Positions 14,372-17,968 of a stretch of 17,968 nt of DNA are shown in pieces. The DNA is taken from NCBI GenBank assembly GCA_025357175.1, contig JANXPS010000210.1, positions 1-17,968 on the forward strand, written 5' to 3'. Position 1 is the first letter of the stretch. Each line of letters starts with the position of its first letter. The notes under the pieces are model-generated. The model made no database searches, was not told the origin of the DNA, and saw only the letters and a list, made by a program, of their open reading frames with translations. This DNA is from Deltaproteobacteria bacterium (lineage in GTDB: Bacteria; Desulfobacterota; Deferrimicrobia; Deferrimicrobiales; Deferrimicrobiaceae). The position numbers were made by a program, and so were the translations under genes.

Positions 14372-16945
14372 TCAGACGACGATGCTCACAAGTTTCCGGG
14401 GCACGTAAACCAGCTTCCGGATCGTCTTGCCCTCGAGATATTCGAGGATTCTAGGATCAGCCAGGGCGGCCGCCTTGACCGATTCCTCGTCGGCTTCAGG
14501 TTCGACGGTCAGCTTCGATCGAAGCTTGCCGTTGACCTGGATGACGACCTCGATCTGTTCCTCGCGCGCCGCCTCGTGGTCGGCCTCCGGCCAACGTTGC
14601 ATGCAGACCAGATCTGCGTGCCCCGTCCGTTCCCAGAGTTCCTCGGCAAGATGCGGGGCGAACGGCGAGAGCATCAGCAGCAGGCACTCGATCGATTCCT
14701 TCAGCGCAGGAGCGGTGGCAGACGATTGCCAGTCGGCATCCGGGACCAGATAGAGGAAATTGACCATTTCCATGATCGCGGAGATTGCCGTATTGAAATG
14801 CGACCGGTCCTCGATGTCGCCGGTGACCTTCTTGAGGGTCCTGTGCGTCACGCTTCGTATCGGACGCGTCCCCTCGTCGAATCCGACGTTCGAGTCGGCC
14901 GAGCGAAGTGCGTCCTCCCGCTGGGAGACCAGCCGGAATACGCGATTCAGGAACCGGAACGAGCCCTCCACGCCCTGCTCGCTCCAGTCGAGGTCCTTTT
15001 CCGGTGGGGCTGCGAAGAGCGAGAACAGGCGCGCGGTATCGGCGCCGTACCTTTCGACGAGGGTCGAGGGTTCGACGACGTTGCGCTTGGATTTCGACAT
15101 CTTGACGGAGCGGCCAACGGAGACCTTTTCGCCGCACTGGACGCAATTGCCGTTCTGATCCACCTCTTCGGGATAGCGCCAGCCGTGCTTGGGGCACTCG
15201 GTCGTCGCCATGCACACCATGCCTTGGGACAGGAGACGCGTGAACGGTTCGTTCCCGGGGGTAAGCCCCTTGTCGCGCAGATACTTGTGGAAAAAGCGGG
15301 CATAGATCAGGTGCATGCAGGCATGTTCGACTCCGCCGACATACTGGTCGACGCACATCCATTTATCCATCTTGGCGGGATCAAGCGGTTGCCGATCGTT
15401 CTTCGGGTCGATGTAGCGAAGGAAGTACCAACTCGACTCCATGAAGGTGTCGAAGGTGTCCGTCTCGCGGCGTGCGGGTTTTCCGCAGTCGGGACAGGGC
15501 ACGTTGACCCAGTCTTCGGCCGCGGCCAGCGGATTTCCCTTTTCGCGCGTGTAGACGATATCCTCGGGGAGGACGACCGGAAGATCTTTTTCGGGCACGG
15601 GAACGACGCCGCACGCGGGACAGTGGATGACGGGGATCGGTGCGCCCCAGTACCGCTGCCGGCTGATGCCCCAGTCGCGAAGGCGGTATTGCACCTTGCC
15701 CCGGCCCAGGCCGCCCTTCTCGAGATGCTCGACGACCGATTTCTTGCCCGCCTCGTTCAGAGTTCCGGTAAAGGGTCCGGAATCCGCCATGAGGCCCGGA
15801 GCGACGTAGGCCTCGCCCATGGAATCGGCCGCCATGCCGCCATCCTGCGGCTGGATGACGACCTTGACCGGGAGCCCGTATTTCCGTGCGAATTCGAAAT
15901 CGCGCTGGTCGTGCGCGGGAACGGCCATGACCGCCCCGGTACCGTATTCGTAAAGGACGAAGTTGGCGGCGTATACGGGGACTCTCTCGCCCGACAGCGG
16001 ATTGATGCAGTATCCACCGGTGAAGACGCCCTCTTTCTCCATCCCTTCCGCCGTGCGGTCGATCTTGTCGATGCGGGACACTTTATCGACGAAGGAGGCA
16101 ACTTCGGCCTCGCGTCCGGATTCCCTGGCAAATGCCATCACCATGGGATGCTCCGGGGCCATGCTCATGAAAGTCACGCCGTATACGGTATCGGGCCTAG
16201 TCGTGAAAACGGTCAATTTTTCGTCGGAACCGGCGATCGGAAAATCGATTTCGGCGCCTTCGCTGCGGCCGATCCAGTTGCGCTGCATTTCGAGAATGTT
16301 CCCGGGCCAGCCACCCCGTAGTTCTTCGTGCCCGGAAAGCAGCTCATCGACGTACTGCGTGGTGCCGATGAACCATTGCTCCATGTCCCGCTGGGTTACG
16401 CGGACATGGTCGTGGATGAAGCAGGTGCCGTCGCGATTGACCTGCTCGTTGGCAAGGACGGTCTGGCATTCGTCGCACCAGTTGAGCTGGGCCCTCTTGC
16501 GGTATGCGAGCCCGTCTTTCATCATCCAGAGGAAGAAGAGCTGCTCCCACTTGTAATATTCGGGAGAGCAGGTGGCGAATTCGCGATCCCAGTCATATGA
16601 GAACCCGAGCTGCTTGAGCTGTTCCCGCATGAAAGCGATGTTTTCCCAGGTCCACTTGGCGGGATGAATCCCGTGGCGCACCGCGGCGTTTTCGGCGGGA
16701 AGCCCGAAGGCGTCCCATCCGATCGGGTGCAGGACACGGAAACCGCGCATCCGCTTGAAGCGGGCGATCAGGTCACCGATCGTGTACACCCGGACATGCC
16801 CCATGTGGATGCGGCCGGACGGATAGGGAAACATCTCGAGGCAATAAAACTTGGGGGCATCCGGCTCATCGGGACAGCGGAATATCCCTGCCTCGTCCCA
16901 CCGCTTCTGCCAACGGGTTTCGATCGCCTGCGGCTGGTATTTCAT
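14372..16945 (-). CDS. leuS: Leucyl-tRNA synthetase
   Basis: This class I enzyme charges tRNA-Leu and proofreads it through a CP1 editing domain. The 857-residue protein (E. coli has 860) shows HMGH (residues 47-50, the HIGH motif), the editing-domain motifs TTRPDT (248-253) and GTGAVMAVPAHDQRDFEFA (335-353), and KMSKS (615-619). It carries several cysteine pairs: CDEC at 157-160, CPAC at 442-445 and CPDC at 484-487. A further CxxH...CxxC set (C584, H587, C601, C604) lies just before KMSKS and forms a zinc-ribbon-like insert unlike E. coli LeuRS. The ATG at 16945-16943 has GGGAG 7 nt upstream. A longer open frame to 17173 runs through nusB and adds no family sequence, so it is not used. Confidence 0.97.
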   Translation of the reverse strand: MKYQPQAIETRWQKRWDEAGIFRCPDEPDAPKFYCLEMFPYPSGRIHMGHVRVYTIGDLIARFKRMRGFRVLHPIGWDAFGLPAENAAVRHGIHPAKWTWENIAFMREQLKQLGFSYDWDREFATCSPEYYKWEQLFFLWMMKDGLAYRKRAQLNWCDECQTVLANEQVNRDGTCFIHDHVRVTQRDMEQWFIGTTQYVDELLSGHEELRGGWPGNILEMQRNWIGRSEGAEIDFPIAGSDEKLTVFTTRPDTVYGVTFMSMAPEHPMVMAFARESGREAEVASFVDKVSRIDKIDRTAEGMEKEGVFTGGYCINPLSGERVPVYAANFVLYEYGTGAVMAVPAHDQRDFEFARKYGLPVKVVIQPQDGGMAADSMGEAYVAPGLMADSGPFTGTLNEAGKKSVVEHLEKGGLGRGKVQYRLRDWGISRQRYWGAPIPVIHCPACGVVPVPEKDLPVVLPEDIVYTREKGNPLAAAEDWVNVPCPDCGKPARRETDTFDTFMESSWYFLRYIDPKNDRQPLDPAKMDKWMCVDQYVGGVEHACMHLIYARFFHKYLRDKGLTPGNEPFTRLLSQGMVCMATTECPKHGWRYPEEVDQNGNCVQCGEKVSVGRSVKMSKSKRNVVEPSTLVERYGADTARLFSLFAAPPEKDLDWSEQGVEGSFRFLNRVFRLVSQREDALRSADSNVGFDEGTRPIRSVTHRTLKKVTGDIEDRSHFNTAISAIMEMVNFLYLVPDADWQSSATAPALKESIECLLLMLSPFAPHLAEELWERTGHADLVCMQRWPEADHEAAREEQIEVVIQVNGKLRSKLTVEPEADEESVKAAALADPRILEYLEGKTIRKLVYVPRKLVSIVV

Positions 16946-17010
16946 GCTAGTGCTCCCTTTCATGATTACGGCGACATATGGTGTTTCCGACCCGCACCGG
17001 GATTGTCGAA

Positions 17011-17030
17011 GCGCCTTCCCGGCAAGGCGC
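17011..17030. repeat. Hairpin between nusB and leuS
   Basis: GCGCCTT (17011-17017) and AAGGCGC (17024-17030) form a perfect 7-bp inverted repeat around a 6-nt CCCGGC loop. On the minus-strand transcript it comes 12 nt after the nusB stop in the only sizeable gap (97 bp) of this operon. No T-run follows, so it is not a standard intrinsic terminator; it could partly terminate, mark an RNA processing point or protect a 3' end. Confidence 0.6.
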
Positions 17031-17042
17031 GCGACTGAGTAC

Positions 17043-17453
17043 TTACCCTTTCTTTTTACGGGTGATCTCGGAAATCTTATCGAGGATACCGTTGATGAAA
17101 CCGCCGGACTCGTCGGACCCGAAGCGTTTGGCAAGATCAACCGCTTCGTTGATCGCCACGACGAAGGGGACATCGGGAGAGTGGCAGATTTCGTAGGTTC
17201 CCAGGCGAAGGATATTCCGATCGACGAGCGCCATTCTCTCGATGCGCCAGTTGGCCGCCGCGGAAGCGATCAGCCCGTCGATCTCTTCGAGGTGCGCCCA
17301 CACCCCCTGAACCGTTTCCCGATAATAGTCTTCATCCGAGGCCGTCGAATCGGAAGTCATGGCGAATAGCGGGATCGCTTTCTCGGGATCGATCCCGAGG
17401 GCATCCATCATGAACAGTGTCTGGAAAACTTTTTCCCGCGATTCTTTTCGCAC
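17043..17453 (-). CDS. nusB: Transcription antitermination factor NusB
   Basis: NusB, with NusE (S10), binds boxA RNA and supports antitermination in rRNA operons. The 136-residue all-helical protein has the family start (RKESREKVFQTLFMMDALG) and the conserved C-terminal block ERMALVDRNILRLGTYEI, then VPFVVAINEAVDLAKRFGSDESGGFINGILDKI, which is diagnostic. The start is GTG at 17453-17451. The stop codon of ribH is in the same frame 21 bp upstream, so the true start must lie in this short stretch, and GTG is the only usual start codon there. The ribosome binding site is weak (CGGAT about 9 nt upstream). The ribH-nusB pairing is very common in bacteria. Confidence 0.96.
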   Translation of the reverse strand: MRKESREKVFQTLFMMDALGIDPEKAIPLFAMTSDSTASDEDYYRETVQGVWAHLEEIDGLIASAAANWRIERMALVDRNILRLGTYEICHSPDVPFVVAINEAVDLAKRFGSDESGGFINGILDKISEITRKKKG

Positions 17454-17474
17454 GTCGTATTTATCCGCGCCGGC

Positions 17475-17936
17475 CTAGAGGTTCCGGACCAGGTTGGCCA
17501 TTTCGAGAGCGGAGAGTGCCGCCTCGGCGCCCTTGTTGCCCGCCTTGGTGCCCGCCCGCTCGATCGCCTGCTCGACCGTGTCGGTCGTCAGGACGCCGAA
17601 GGAGACGGGGATTCCGCTGTCGAGCATGACCATGGCGATCCCTTTCGTGACCTCGGCGCTGAGATAATCGAAATGCGGGGTGCCGCCGCGAATCAGGGCG
17701 CCCAGGGCGATCACGCCGTTCACGGGGCCGATCGCGGCTTTTCTGACGCCGAGCGGAATCTCGAATGCGCCGGGGACCTTGATGACGGTGATGTCTTTTT
17801 CTTCGACCCCATGTCGCTTGAGCGCGTCGAGCGATCCTTCGAGAAGGCGGTCGGTGATGAAGCTGTTGAAGCGGGAAACGACGATATTGAACGACAGTCC
17901 CTTGCCCTGCAGATCTCCTTCGATTGTGCGGATCAT
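17475..17936 (-). CDS. ribH: 6,7-dimethyl-8-ribityllumazine synthase
   Basis: Lumazine synthase makes the direct precursor of riboflavin from a ribityl pyrimidine and a four-carbon phosphate, usually as a 60-mer or pentamer. The 153-residue protein has family length and the expected motifs: VVSRFNSFITDRLLEGSLDAL near the N-terminus, VPGAFEIPLGVRKAA (54-68), and GGTPHFDYLSAEVTKGI (about 84-100), which holds the catalytic histidine. FGVLTTDTVEQAIERAG (113-129) and GNKGAEAALSALEM follow. The ATG at 17936-17934 is preceded by a GGGGGG run 4 nt upstream. The gene begins 9 bp after a probable ribBA stop and is followed 21 bp later by nusB, a normal riboflavin-cluster layout. Confidence 0.97.
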   Translation of the reverse strand: MIRTIEGDLQGKGLSFNIVVSRFNSFITDRLLEGSLDALKRHGVEEKDITVIKVPGAFEIPLGVRKAAIGPVNGVIALGALIRGGTPHFDYLSAEVTKGIAMVMLDSGIPVSFGVLTTDTVEQAIERAGTKAGNKGAEAALSALEMANLVRNL

Positions 17937-17945
17937 CGTGCCCCC

Positions 17946-17968
17946 CTATTCGACATCCAGAATGTGTC
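17946..17968 (-). CDS. C-terminal end of the upstream gene, probably ribBA (5' end outside window)
   Basis: Only the last codons are visible on the minus strand: (x)GA CAC ATT CTG GAT GTC GAA TAG, that is (G/R)-HILDVE-stop with TAG at 17948-17946. RibA/RibBA proteins often end in a GH-L/I-L-type tail, and ribBA is the usual neighbour before ribH. Both points suggest the bifunctional DHBP synthase / GTP cyclohydrolase II. Six residues are too few to be sure. Confidence 0.45.

Noticed and set aside
14348..16321. A 657-codon open frame on the plus strand, antisense to leuS
   Set aside because: LeuRS on the minus strand is unambiguous; the antisense translation is composition-driven with no domain.
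16946..17042. T-box, leucine leader peptide or tRNA upstream of leuS
   Set aside because: The 97-bp gap has no tRNA-like cloverleaf, no T-box-type sequence and no short frame rich in leucine codons.
16946..17173. N-terminal extension of leuS into nusB
   Set aside because: LeuRS families start at the MKYQPQ-type sequence, which has its own ribosome binding site; the extension is out-of-frame nusB sequence.

Overview
This is a gene-dense chromosomal core region of about 60% GC (estimated by eye), most likely from a deltaproteobacterium-like lineage (Desulfuromonadota/Desulfobacterota, Geobacter-like). The grounds are the gene order leuS-lptE-holA-rpsT, phoH-HD-ybeY and lnt-prfB-lysS-lolC-lolD, the presence of LPS and lipoprotein transport genes, a DUF4388 protein, and a LeuRS with an extra zinc-ribbon before KMSKS. 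I recognise this from family and synteny knowledge; no search was run. There are 17 gene calls, all near family length except the partial ends. I see no insertion sequence, phage gene, CRISPR array, tRNA or rRNA.

Layout on the minus strand, read right to left: the last codons of a probable ribBA (window edge), ribH, nusB, a 97-bp gap with a hairpin, then leuS, lptE and holA. This reads as one riboflavin / antitermination / translation / outer-membrane / replication operon. Convergent to it on the plus strand are mazG and rpsT. They are separated by about 230 bp holding a cluster of DnaA-box-like 9-mers and a very good sigma-70 promoter for rpsT.

The left two thirds is one long minus-strand operon starting 37 bp from mazG: a polytopic TPR/zinc-ribbon protein of unknown function, a membrane-anchored DUF4388 protein, phoH, a 7TM-HD phosphodiesterase-like protein, ybeY, lnt, prfB, lysS, lolC/E and lolD (running off the window). 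Junctions are tight (gaps of 3 to 15 bp or overlaps of 4 to 41 bp), so translational coupling is likely. The operon joins RNA and ribosome quality factors (PhoH, YbeY), translation (RF2, LysRS) and the lipoprotein maturation and export path: Lnt acylates lipoproteins, LolCD releases them, and LptE from the other operon is itself a likely client.

The most notable points are the RF2 gene, which is read through a programmed +1 frameshift that can be fully reconstructed; an HD-family protein that keeps the 7TM and catalytic HD parts but has no room for the usual extracellular domain; the unexplained TPR/zinc-ribbon plus DUF4388 pair heading the operon; the DnaA-box-like cluster before rpsT; and frequent GTG/TTG starts (7 of the 16 start codons inside the window). 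I found no clear evidence of a wholly new system; the TPR/DUF4388/7TM-HD group is the best candidate for new biology.
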